Shown piece by piece: positions 10,273 through 18,061 of a stretch of 64,000 nucleotides of DNA. Under the pieces are notes generated by a model that did no database searches, was not told the DNA's origin, and was given only the letters and a program-made list of their open reading frames with translations. The stretch covers positions 1,360,657-1,424,656 of the forward strand of contig NZ_VCNI01000001.1 of NCBI RefSeq assembly GCF_005937185.1. Direction: 5' to 3'. The DNA comes from Flagellimonas algicola. Its GTDB lineage: Bacteria > Bacteroidota > Bacteroidia > Flavobacteriales > Flavobacteriaceae. How positions within the stretch are numbered: position 1 is the stretch's first letter; the number at the start of each line of letters is the position of its first letter. The position numbers were made by a program, and so were the translations under genes.

Positions 10273-11184
10273 ATGGCGAAAGCAACCAAAAAGCAGGCTT
10301 TGGGAAGAGGCCTGTCCGCTCTATTAAAAGATCCGGAGAACGACATTCAATCCGTTTCCGATAAAAATGCGGACAAGGTTATTGGTAATGTAGTTGAACT
10401 GGAGATTGAATCCATTGAGGTTAATCCATTTCAGCCGCGTTCCAACTTCAATGATGACACGCTAAAAGAATTGGCCAGTTCTATTCGGGAATTGGGAATT
10501 ATACAACCTATTACGGTACGTAAGTTGGATTTCAACAAATTCCAACTGGTTTCGGGAGAGCGTCGTTTCCGCGCCTCAAAGATGGTGGGCTTGGAAACCA
10601 TTCCCGCCTATATCCGGATTGCCAACGACCAGGAATCTTTGGAAATGGCTTTGGTAGAGAACATCCAGCGCCAAGATTTGGATCCTATAGAGATTGCGTT
10701 ATCCTACCAACGCTTAATCGATGAAATCCAGGTGACCCAGGAAAAATTGAGTGATCGGGTTGGAAAAAAACGTTCCACCATTACCAATTACCTTCGGCTC
10801 CTAAAATTACATCCCATCATTCAAACCGGTATGCGGGATGGATTTGTGAGTATGGGCCACGGAAGGGCACTTATCAATATTGACAAGAAAAAAGACCAAA
10901 TCAATATTTACGAAAAAATTGTGTCAGATGGCTTATCCGTTCGGGAAACGGAGCGCTTGGTCAAATCCTACAAAGAATCCAAAGAAGGAATCGATTCTGG
11001 GAAGAAAATCAGTAGTTCAAAAGAAGTCCCCAATTATGTAACCAAAGGAATTGATGCCTTGAAATCCCATCTTTCGACCAAAGTGGACATCAGTACCTCG
11101 GCCAATGGAAAAGGAAAGATTGTGATTCCGTTCCACTCCAAAGAAGAATTCCAGCGTCTAAAAAAATTATTGATTGGTGATTAA
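10273..11184 (+). CDS. parB: ParB/Spo0J partition protein
   Basis: CTPase and parS-binding partner of ParA. The 303-aa protein has the N-terminal RGLSALL motif, the ParB/sulfiredoxin-like domain with the GERRFRAS CTP-binding box, the LVENIQRQDL segment, the central HTH (EKLSDRVGKKRSTITNYLRL) and a C-terminal dimerisation tail. It begins at the base after the parA stop. Its end overlaps the start of the DUF5683 gene, so at least three genes are cotranscribed. Confidence 0.96.
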   Translation: MAKATKKQALGRGLSALLKDPENDIQSVSDKNADKVIGNVVELEIESIEVNPFQPRSNFNDDTLKELASSIRELGIIQPITVRKLDFNKFQLVSGERRFRASKMVGLETIPAYIRIANDQESLEMALVENIQRQDLDPIEIALSYQRLIDEIQVTQEKLSDRVGKKRSTITNYLRLLKLHPIIQTGMRDGFVSMGHGRALINIDKKKDQINIYEKIVSDGLSVRETERLVKSYKESKEGIDSGKKISSSKEVPNYVTKGIDALKSHLSTKVDISTSANGKGKIVIPFHSKEEFQRLKKLLIGD

Positions 11185-11815
11185 AAACCTCCTTTTATTT
11201 GGCACTTGCCTGTTTTTTGTCAGCTTTTCTTTTGCCCAAGATGACCAGATTCAAGAGCATCCCTCGGAAATTGACTCTTTGGCACAAGACCTTGAAGGTA
11301 GAGGTATTACCATTGAGGAGGTGACCTATGAAAAAAGAAAAATAAATCCATTGGCGCCCAGCAAGGCAGCCTTTTTTTCCGCCATAGTACCCGGTTTGGG
11401 TCAGATTTACAACAAACGGTATTGGAAAGCCCCTATAGTATGGGGTGCCATAGGTACCGGAATATATGTGTATTCCTTTAACAATACGGAATACAATAGG
11501 GCCCGTGATGCTTTTAAAAGAAGACGAGTAGGCTTGGAAGATGAGTTTTTCGACATCACAGGTGATGGAGAAGGACCTGATTTTTCCTTGGAAGCCCTTC
11601 AAGATGCCCAAGAGCGTGCACAACGAGATCGGGATTTGGCATTGTTGATTACGATTGCCATGTATGCCCTAAACATTATTGATGCCAATGTGGATGCCCA
11701 CCTGAAGCAATACAACGTGGATGAGAACTTGGCTATCGACTTTAAACCTTACTTGGACCTTAACCCCCTGACCAATGACCCAAATTATGGCATGGCTCTG
11801 GTCATAAAATTCTGA
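11177..11815 (+). CDS. DUF5683 domain protein, predicted envelope protein
   Basis: Conserved Bacteroidota protein of unknown function. A signal peptide (IKNLLLFGTCLFFVSFSFAQ) is followed by the DUF5683 hallmark (KAAFFSAIVPGLGQIYNKRYWKAP) with two hydrophobic segments and a conserved NTEYNRARDAFKRR region. The start is GTG 11177, or TTG 11174 just before it; either overlaps the last bases of parB. Its place between parB and dapB is, from memory, conserved in flavobacteria, but no role in partitioning has been shown. Confidence 0.85.
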   Translation: MIKNLLLFGTCLFFVSFSFAQDDQIQEHPSEIDSLAQDLEGRGITIEEVTYEKRKINPLAPSKAAFFSAIVPGLGQIYNKRYWKAPIVWGAIGTGIYVYSFNNTEYNRARDAFKRRRVGLEDEFFDITGDGEGPDFSLEALQDAQERAQRDRDLALLITIAMYALNIIDANVDAHLKQYNVDENLAIDFKPYLDLNPLTNDPNYGMALVIKF

Positions 11816-11818
11816 TGT

Positions 11819-12520
11819 ATGAAGATTGGATTGTTTGGCTACGGTAAAATGGGCAAGATGATAGAGCAAATAGCTCAAGATAGGGGGCATACCGTTGTTG
11901 CTCGAGTAGATGTGGATACCACCGACATCCCTTTTGAAAATATGCATGTTGCCATAGATTTTAGTACCCCAGATGCAGCATTTGGCAATATTACCAGCTG
12001 TTTTGAACATAAGGTTCCCGTGATATCAGGGACTACCGGTTGGTTAGATCAGTTTGGCCAAGCGGTGGCTCAATGTGAAACACACCAAAGCGCTTTCATA
12101 TATGCCTCCAATTTTAGTTTGGGCGTAAATGTATTTTTTGAATTGAATGCCTATCTGGCCAAAATTATGAAGGGGCTAGATCAGTATAAAGTATCGATGG
12201 AAGAAATCCACCACACGCAAAAATTGGATGCTCCAAGTGGAACGGCTATTACCCTGGCAGAAGGAATTATAGGGAATACCAATTATGCAGATTGGAAATT
12301 GGACGAGGATGGCGAACATATAGTTCCCATAACGTCCAAAAGGGAAGGCAAAGTTCCAGGCACGCATACCATTTTATACAAGAGCCCGGTGGATGATATT
12401 GAAATAAAGCATACCGCCCATAACCGGGAGGGATTTGCTTTGGGAGCTGTAATTGCTGCTGAATGGATTCAGGGAAAAACGGGCATCTTTTCTATGAAAG
12501 ATGTGTTAAATCTCACTTAA
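11819..12520 (+). CDS. dapB: 4-hydroxy-tetrahydrodipicolinate reductase
   Basis: NAD(P)H-dependent reductase of the diaminopimelate/lysine pathway. The N-terminal GYGKMG dinucleotide loop and the catalytic signature EIHHTQKLDAPSGTA, with its His and Lys, are visible, as is the substrate loop SGTTGW. The 233 aa are slightly short for the family, as in other Bacteroidota. It lies 3 bases after the DUF5683 gene and 47 bases before lepB, so it is probably in the same operon. Confidence 0.95.
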   Translation: MKIGLFGYGKMGKMIEQIAQDRGHTVVARVDVDTTDIPFENMHVAIDFSTPDAAFGNITSCFEHKVPVISGTTGWLDQFGQAVAQCETHQSAFIYASNFSLGVNVFFELNAYLAKIMKGLDQYKVSMEEIHHTQKLDAPSGTAITLAEGIIGNTNYADWKLDEDGEHIVPITSKREGKVPGTHTILYKSPVDDIEIKHTAHNREGFALGAVIAAEWIQGKTGIFSMKDVLNLT

Positions 12521-12567
12521 CAAAGTAACAACTAGCAAGACTTTAAGTCTCACAAATAAACTTTTTT

Positions 12568-14310
12568 ATGGACGGAACACAGTGGATCATCTTTATTTTG
12601 ATCATTCAGGTCATCCATTTTTTGGGCACTTGGAAACTCTATGTAAAAGCAGGGCGTAAAGCCTGGGAAGCAGCAATACCCATTTATAATGGTGTTGTGC
12701 TCATGAAAATTATCAATAGGCCCTGGTGGTGGGTTCCATTGCTTTTCATACCCATTATTAACCTATTGATGTTCCCGGTGGTCTGGGTAGAAACAATCCG
12801 AAGTTTTGGAAAAAACAAGCTCCTGGATACTTGGGCTGTTATACTTACCCTTGGATTCTATATTTATTATATCAACTATGCAGAAGATGTAAGCTATATT
12901 GAAAACCGAAGCCTAAAACCCAGGACAGGTTTAGGTGAGTGGGTAAGTTCCATTGTTTTTGCTATTGTTGCGGCCACTTTTGTGCACACTTATTTTATCC
13001 AACCCTATGTGATTCCGACGGGGTCTTTGGAACGAACCCTTCGGATCGGGGATTTCCTTTTTGTGAGCAAATTTCATTATGGGGCCCGTGTTCCCATGAC
13101 CACGCTTGCCGCACCTATGGTACATGATACGCTACCAGTGGTAAGAAAGCGGAGCTATCTGGCTGACGTAAATCCTGAAACCTACAAAACTTCGTGGATC
13201 AACAAGCTGCAATTGCCGTACATGCGTTTACCGGGTTTCAATACGGTGAAAAAGAATGATATTGTGGTGTTTAGCCTGCCATCGGATACGCTTTATCAGT
13301 TTTTTAGGGCGGAAAAAGCGGTAAAAAAGCCCATTGATAAGAAATCAAACTACGTAAAACGATGTGTAGGAACCCCTGGTGATTCGTTGTCAGTGATTGA
13401 TGGTTTTGTGCATGTCAATGGTACCAAACTAAAGCTTTCGGATCGCGCCAAGGTAATGTACTTCTATACGATCTATTCCAAAAAAGGTGTTTCCACAAGG
13501 GCGTTGGAAGCTGTTGATGCAGCTGATTACACCAGAAAGTACTTTGCAAATTCCCTGAGCGAGGCCCAGGCCAATGGCCTGTCCCCTTATATTCGGGGAG
13601 CCTATAAAAATCCAAAAGGTCAAATTGAAATCATCACGGATGAGAAGGGAATTCCAACAGAGGTAATAAGGCAATTGAGGTTGTCGCTTTCCGAGGAAAG
13701 GCCTTTATCCAGATTAGCCAATATGACAGATGAAATGGTGACCGAACTCAGAAATAACCAAGAAATAGATTCGGTAGTCAGAACCAATGAACCCAAAGGA
13801 AAGTATGGAGGTTCCTTTCCACAAAAACCCAATCTGTATCCTTGGAACAATGATAATTTTGGCCCCATTTACCTTCCAGAAGCTGGGTCAACTGTGGAAA
13901 TCAACCATCTTACCATTCCCCTTTACAAAAAGATTATTAGGGATTACGAAAACAATGATGTTCAGGTAACAGGGCAGAAAGTATTCATAAATGGTCAAGA
14001 AGCCAATTCCTACACCTTTAAGCAGGATTACTATTGGATGATGGGAGATAACAGGGACAGCTCTGAAGACAGTCGTACTTGGGGTTATGTTCCCGCCAAT
14101 CATATAGTGGGCAAACCTGTATTTCTATGGATGAGTTTTGACAACTTTAAGGACGGATTTTTTAATTGGCGCCCACGTTGGGAAAGGATTTTCACTACCG
14201 TTGGAGGCAGTGGAGAGCCTGTTTCGTACCGCTGGTATTTTGTGGCAGTGGTATTGGGTTTATTTGTGCTCGATTTTGTCAACAAACGAAGAAAAAAGAA
14301 ATCGGACTAA
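12568..14310 (+). CDS. lepB: signal peptidase I, large Bacteroidota type
   Basis: Membrane serine protease that removes signal peptides. The N-terminal 120 residues contain about three hydrophobic segments, a further membrane anchor follows, and then the S26 domain. The nucleophile is predicted at Ser153 (GSLERTLRIGDFLFVSK), the general base at Lys264 (NYVKRCVGTPGD), and box E is GDNRDSSEDSRTWGYVP. Between the Lys and box E lies an insertion of about 200 residues, which explains the 580-aa length; a last hydrophobic segment sits near the C-terminus. The residue after Ser is Leu instead of the usual Met. A 13-bp palindrome (12538-12550) lies upstream. Confidence 0.93.
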   Translation: MDGTQWIIFILIIQVIHFLGTWKLYVKAGRKAWEAAIPIYNGVVLMKIINRPWWWVPLLFIPIINLLMFPVVWVETIRSFGKNKLLDTWAVILTLGFYIYYINYAEDVSYIENRSLKPRTGLGEWVSSIVFAIVAATFVHTYFIQPYVIPTGSLERTLRIGDFLFVSKFHYGARVPMTTLAAPMVHDTLPVVRKRSYLADVNPETYKTSWINKLQLPYMRLPGFNTVKKNDIVVFSLPSDTLYQFFRAEKAVKKPIDKKSNYVKRCVGTPGDSLSVIDGFVHVNGTKLKLSDRAKVMYFYTIYSKKGVSTRALEAVDAADYTRKYFANSLSEAQANGLSPYIRGAYKNPKGQIEIITDEKGIPTEVIRQLRLSLSEERPLSRLANMTDEMVTELRNNQEIDSVVRTNEPKGKYGGSFPQKPNLYPWNNDNFGPIYLPEAGSTVEINHLTIPLYKKIIRDYENNDVQVTGQKVFINGQEANSYTFKQDYYWMMGDNRDSSEDSRTWGYVPANHIVGKPVFLWMSFDNFKDGFFNWRPRWERIFTTVGGSGEPVSYRWYFVAVVLGLFVLDFVNKRRKKKSD

Positions 14311-14361
14311 GACGGTTAGACGTTAGAAATAAGCTAATTTGATATAGGGCAACAGCACATT

Positions 14362-14997
14362 ATGTCCAAATTTCTCATACATCCCTCTTATTTTCCAAGC
14401 ATAGCCACATTTGCGGTTTTTGCCCAGAAGGATATTGTTTGGGAAGCTCATGATAACTTTCAAAAGCAAACTTATAGAAACCGTTGCTACATCTGCACGG
14501 ATCAGGGCAAGCATATGCTCAATATTCCTATAAAACATGTGGGAGGGAATGAAGGCAGACAAAAGTACCGGGAGGTGCAACTGGACCATTCTGCCAATTG
14601 GTTGAAACAACATTGGCGCACCCTGGAAACTGCATATCGAACCTCCCCGTTTTTTGAGTATTATGAGGACGATTTAAAGCCTCTTTTTGAAACGGAGGCA
14701 CAATCGTTATTTGAGTTTAACTTAAGTACGATTCAGGTCGTTTCCGACTGTTTGGGGATTGAATTCCCTCGTACGCAAACCTCAAATTTCGAAATGTCTC
14801 CCAATGAGTTCAAAGACGTGCGCTTTCTAGTGAATGCCAAAAAACCCTTTGTGGAGCAATTTCCCGAGTACACCCAGGTGTTTGCTGAACGTCACGGTTT
14901 TCTGTCCAATCTGAGCATTCTGGATTTGCTTTTTAATGAGGGAACGAACGCAGCTCCTTACCTACACAACCTATCATTGAATTTTTTGGATGCTTAG
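14362..14997 (+). CDS. WbqC family protein
   Basis: WbqC-like protein, a family seen in O-antigen and other glycan loci but also as a stand-alone conserved gene in flavobacteria; the reaction is not established. The HPSYFPSI motif near the N-terminus and QKQTYRNRCYI match the family. The 211 aa are full length. The preceding 51-base gap after lepB contains the words gttagacgttaga. Its stop overlaps the next gene by 8 bases. Confidence 0.85.
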   Translation: MSKFLIHPSYFPSIATFAVFAQKDIVWEAHDNFQKQTYRNRCYICTDQGKHMLNIPIKHVGGNEGRQKYREVQLDHSANWLKQHWRTLETAYRTSPFFEYYEDDLKPLFETEAQSLFEFNLSTIQVVSDCLGIEFPRTQTSNFEMSPNEFKDVRFLVNAKKPFVEQFPEYTQVFAERHGFLSNLSILDLLFNEGTNAAPYLHNLSLNFLDA

Positions 14998-15310
14998 GTT
15001 TATTATCCATTATGGCGTGCATTTCGTGATTCCCTTTCTCATAGGTTTTCTGTGGTTTAAAAAGGATAGACTAAAAATCTCGCTTATCCTTTTGGCAGGA
15101 ATCGTCATAGATATAGATCATTTATGGGCCAACCCCGTATTTGATCCAAACCGATGCAGTATCAATTTTCATCCATTGCATACCTATTGGGCTATTTTGG
15201 TGTATTGCATACTACCCTTCTTTAGACCCACACGACTTATCGGCCTGGCCTTGATCATTCATATTATTGCCGACATGTTGGACTGCTTAATGATTTGCCT
15301 GGAGTCGTAA
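14990..15310 (+). CDS. DUF6122 family integral membrane protein
   Basis: Small membrane protein of about 106 aa with three to four hydrophobic segments and conserved polar residues in the membrane (IDIDHLWANPVF, HPLHTYW). The His/Asp pattern resembles metal-dependent membrane hydrolases, but no function is known to me. It overlaps the wbqC stop by 8 bases, so it is coupled. Its last 24 bases overlap the 3' end of the opposite-strand phosphatase gene. Confidence 0.8.
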   Translation: MLRFIIHYGVHFVIPFLIGFLWFKKDRLKISLILLAGIVIDIDHLWANPVFDPNRCSINFHPLHTYWAILVYCILPFFRPTRLIGLALIIHIIADMLDCLMICLES

Positions 15311-16321
15311 GGTGGCCACAATTGGATAATGATCGGACAGTTTTTCGTCAAAATTTTTATGGGATAGTACCTCAAAAGAAGCGTCCGTAAGGATGTAGTC
15401 AATACGTAAGGGAAAACCCAACAAACTATACGTTCTTCCAAAACCGCTTCCCTTTTCCAGGAAGCTGTCGTTCATATCGCCTTTGATGGTACGGTATACA
15501 TTGGAAAACTGCGTGTTGTTGAAATCTCCACAAATCAAAGATTTATATGGGCTTTTCACTTTATGTTCATTGAAAATCTTTACTTGATCCAACTGTTTGC
15601 CAACCGTCCTTACCAATCTATTGTAGTTTCTTTCGGATTTCTCCTCTGAGAAAGCATCTGAGGACGGAACAATACTGAACGATTGCAAATGCACATTGTA
15701 TATCCGAATCGTGTCTTGATTACGTTGGATATCAGCATAAATAATATTATTTGCCGTACCAGGTAAATCCAGAGATCCGCTTCCAACGATTGGAAATACA
15801 GAGAAAATGGCCTGAGTGGCTCGGCCTTCCACTGAATATGGCGTTTCGGTTCTGTAAGGATATCGGCCCAATTTCTTTCTCCATACTCGAGTATGCTCTT
15901 GAATGCATAAAACATCTGGTTTTTCTTTATTGATCAAGCCAATAATACTATCTCCAATATTAGGCTTCTTGATCCATCCATTCTTATTCCAACGCCAGAC
16001 ATTGAATGTCATAACCCTAAGCTCTTCCCTTGAGTTTGTGACCTCCCCACTTTCCAGTTTGAAAAAACTTCCAAACGTAAAAAATCCGACCATGAGGACA
16101 ACCAAGGATACCCACATCTTTTTCTTACGTCGGAAGAGCCAGTATACCGCAAACAAAACATTGATAAGGAAAAGAACAGGAACCGCAATACTCAATATGG
16201 AGAAGGGGGTCCAAATCTTTGAAGAAGAAAGTGAAATCAAGCTGGCAAACAGCAGCATGAATGCCATTAACATGTTGAAAACGAAAAAGAGTTTTCCAAA
16301 GATTTTAGCAAGTTTGCCCAT
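15287..16321 (-). CDS. endonuclease/exonuclease/phosphatase family protein, membrane-anchored
   Basis: Metal-dependent phosphodiesterase-fold protein; the substrate (nucleic acid, phosphoinositide-like or other) cannot be predicted. Three hydrophobic segments fill the first 85 residues. The EEP domain follows with MTFNVWRWN, the catalytic Glu in CIQEH, ICGDFNNT and the terminal LSDHYPIVATL motif. The N-terminal membrane part is typical of flavobacterial homologues. It is the last gene of a minus-strand run after two rhomboid genes (3-base gap) and ends inside the 3' end of the DUF6122 gene. Confidence 0.9.
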   Translation of the reverse strand: MGKLAKIFGKLFFVFNMLMAFMLLFASLISLSSSKIWTPFSILSIAVPVLFLINVLFAVYWLFRRKKKMWVSLVVLMVGFFTFGSFFKLESGEVTNSREELRVMTFNVWRWNKNGWIKKPNIGDSIIGLINKEKPDVLCIQEHTRVWRKKLGRYPYRTETPYSVEGRATQAIFSVFPIVGSGSLDLPGTANNIIYADIQRNQDTIRIYNVHLQSFSIVPSSDAFSEEKSERNYNRLVRTVGKQLDQVKIFNEHKVKSPYKSLICGDFNNTQFSNVYRTIKGDMNDSFLEKGSGFGRTYSLLGFPLRIDYILTDASFEVLSHKNFDEKLSDHYPIVATLRLQANH

Positions 16322-16324
16322 AGT

Positions 16325-17200
16325 CTAATCCTCCTTACCTGCTTTGAACAAAAAATCCTTTTCGGCCTTGGATAAACTCTCGTAGCCCGATTTGCTTATT
16401 TTATCCAAGATGTCGTCTATTTTCTTTTGATGAGCAGCCTTGTCATAATCAACTTTGGTCTTGTTTTTGGAAGTCTTCTTTTTATAGACGGTTTTAAGTG
16501 GAGCCTTCTTTTCCCTTGGTTTAAAAAGTTGAGCCAACCCATTCCAAAGCTTGGTAAACCCAGATCCAATATCATTCCCCTTTAACAGTTGAGTAGCATA
16601 AACATAGCCCAATAAAATGCCTCCAAAGTGCGCAAGCATCCCGCCAACGTTACTGCCCATGGATAAGGAGATAACATCTTTCAACACCACAAAAACGGCC
16701 AATTGCCAGAGTTTAATATTGAAAAATATGATTCGTACCTCACGCGAAGGAATGTATGCGCAAACAAAAATCAAAACCGCGGAGACTCCGGCGGAAGCAC
16801 CTATTAAAATGGCGTTTGTTGACAACAGCATAGGAAATATATTGTATCCCAGCATAAACAATAACCCTCCAAAGATGACTCCAAGAAAGTACACATTGAG
16901 AAACCTTTGGTTGTCAAAAAGGTTCAAAAAAATCCTTCCAAAGAAATAGAGCAGCAGCATATTCCAAAAAATATGCCCCAAGCTTCCATGAAAAAAAGAA
17001 TAGGTGACCAAGGTCCAAGGCTTGGTGATGAACTCATTGACATCTTCAGGAAGTTCAAACCAATTGAGCACAGCATCCTTGGGAATTCCAATCAGCACGG
17101 CCAGTAAACCGGAAGCAATGAACACGAGCACATTGATTCCAATAAGCTTTTCTGCTATGTTAAGCCGGGCCAAATAATATTTAAGTCCTCCGCTTGCCAT
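16325..17200 (-). CDS. rhomboid family intramembrane serine protease (second of pair)
   Basis: Intramembrane protease with about six hydrophobic segments in the first 215 residues. The catalytic Ser lies in GASAGVSAVL and the His in HFGGILLGY; the HIFWNMLLLYFFG segment supplies the Asn-containing motif. A basic C-terminal tail of about 80 residues ends in a helical region (SKAEKDFLFKAG), as in many Bacteroidota rhomboids. It begins 3 bases after another rhomboid gene, so the two are cotranscribed. Confidence 0.92.
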   Translation of the reverse strand: MASGGLKYYLARLNIAEKLIGINVLVFIASGLLAVLIGIPKDAVLNWFELPEDVNEFITKPWTLVTYSFFHGSLGHIFWNMLLLYFFGRIFLNLFDNQRFLNVYFLGVIFGGLLFMLGYNIFPMLLSTNAILIGASAGVSAVLIFVCAYIPSREVRIIFFNIKLWQLAVFVVLKDVISLSMGSNVGGMLAHFGGILLGYVYATQLLKGNDIGSGFTKLWNGLAQLFKPREKKAPLKTVYKKKTSKNKTKVDYDKAAHQKKIDDILDKISKSGYESLSKAEKDFLFKAGKED

Positions 17201-17203
17201 TTT

Positions 17204-18061
17204 TTAGTTCCATCGGTTTTGGTTGAACTGATTCTTTTTCCAGTACCACATCATGATAAATCCACAAAAAGCGCCTCCTAAATGAGCTATATAAGCGGTA
17301 TTGCTTGGACTAAAAATAGATACACCCGTTATGGCCGAAAACAAATCCAATCCAATAATCGCAGGTATAAAATATTTGGCCTTTATTGGCACAGGCAAAA
17401 AGATTAACATCAATCTGGATTCGGGGAACATCATTCCAAAAGCTACCAATACACCAGTCATTGCCCCTGATGCGCCTAACATTGATTTAAATCCCAAACC
17501 AGATGCATTTAACTCGAATAGGGTTCGAAAATCTTGACCTGTTAGTTGAATTCCGTTAGCCTCAACAATTGGCCTCAATTTTTCCAGGAAAATATCACTT
17601 ACAATATATCCATTACCGTTGCTAGCATCAATACTTAGAATTTGCTTTATCACGTTTAAATCTAAATCAACCGTTAGATTGGAAAGAATCGAAAAATACT
17701 TGAAGAAATCGAACCCCAATGTAATTATTGCGGCACCCAATCCTGCAGATAAATAAAAAAATAAAAATCTCCTCTTTCCTAAACTTTGTTCCACAGCACT
17801 ACCAAACATCCAAAGCATGAACATATTACCTAAAATATGTGGAAAATAAATTTTAAATCCGTTTAAACCATCTGGAACATAGGATGCATGCATAAACATG
17901 TGGGTAAGCAACTGCCAAAATTCAAAATCTTTACTAAAAGGAAAGTGGAGCGCAAACAATGAATTGAATGGTTCACCATAACTCCCAAATGATAAAGTAG
18001 CAATCCACACAAGAAAATTGATAATTATAATATGCTTAATTGTGCCAGTAAGTCTTAACAT
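17204..18061 (-). CDS. rhomboid family intramembrane serine protease (first of pair)
   Basis: Second rhomboid protein in tandem, 285 aa. Ser motif GASGAMTGVLVAFG, His motif HLGGAFCGFIMMWY, and the HILGNMFMLWMFGS segment. Compared with the neighbour it carries a loop insertion of about 65 residues between the second and third membrane segments. The ATG at 18061 shares its first base with the mutL stop (TGATG); an in-frame TTG at 18064 is less likely. The pair shows little sequence identity, so it is an old duplication or two acquisitions. Confidence 0.92.
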   Translation of the reverse strand: MLRLTGTIKHIIIINFLVWIATLSFGSYGEPFNSLFALHFPFSKDFEFWQLLTHMFMHASYVPDGLNGFKIYFPHILGNMFMLWMFGSAVEQSLGKRRFLFFYLSAGLGAAIITLGFDFFKYFSILSNLTVDLDLNVIKQILSIDASNGNGYIVSDIFLEKLRPIVEANGIQLTGQDFRTLFELNASGLGFKSMLGASGAMTGVLVAFGMMFPESRLMLIFLPVPIKAKYFIPAIIGLDLFSAITGVSIFSPSNTAYIAHLGGAFCGFIMMWYWKKNQFNQNRWN

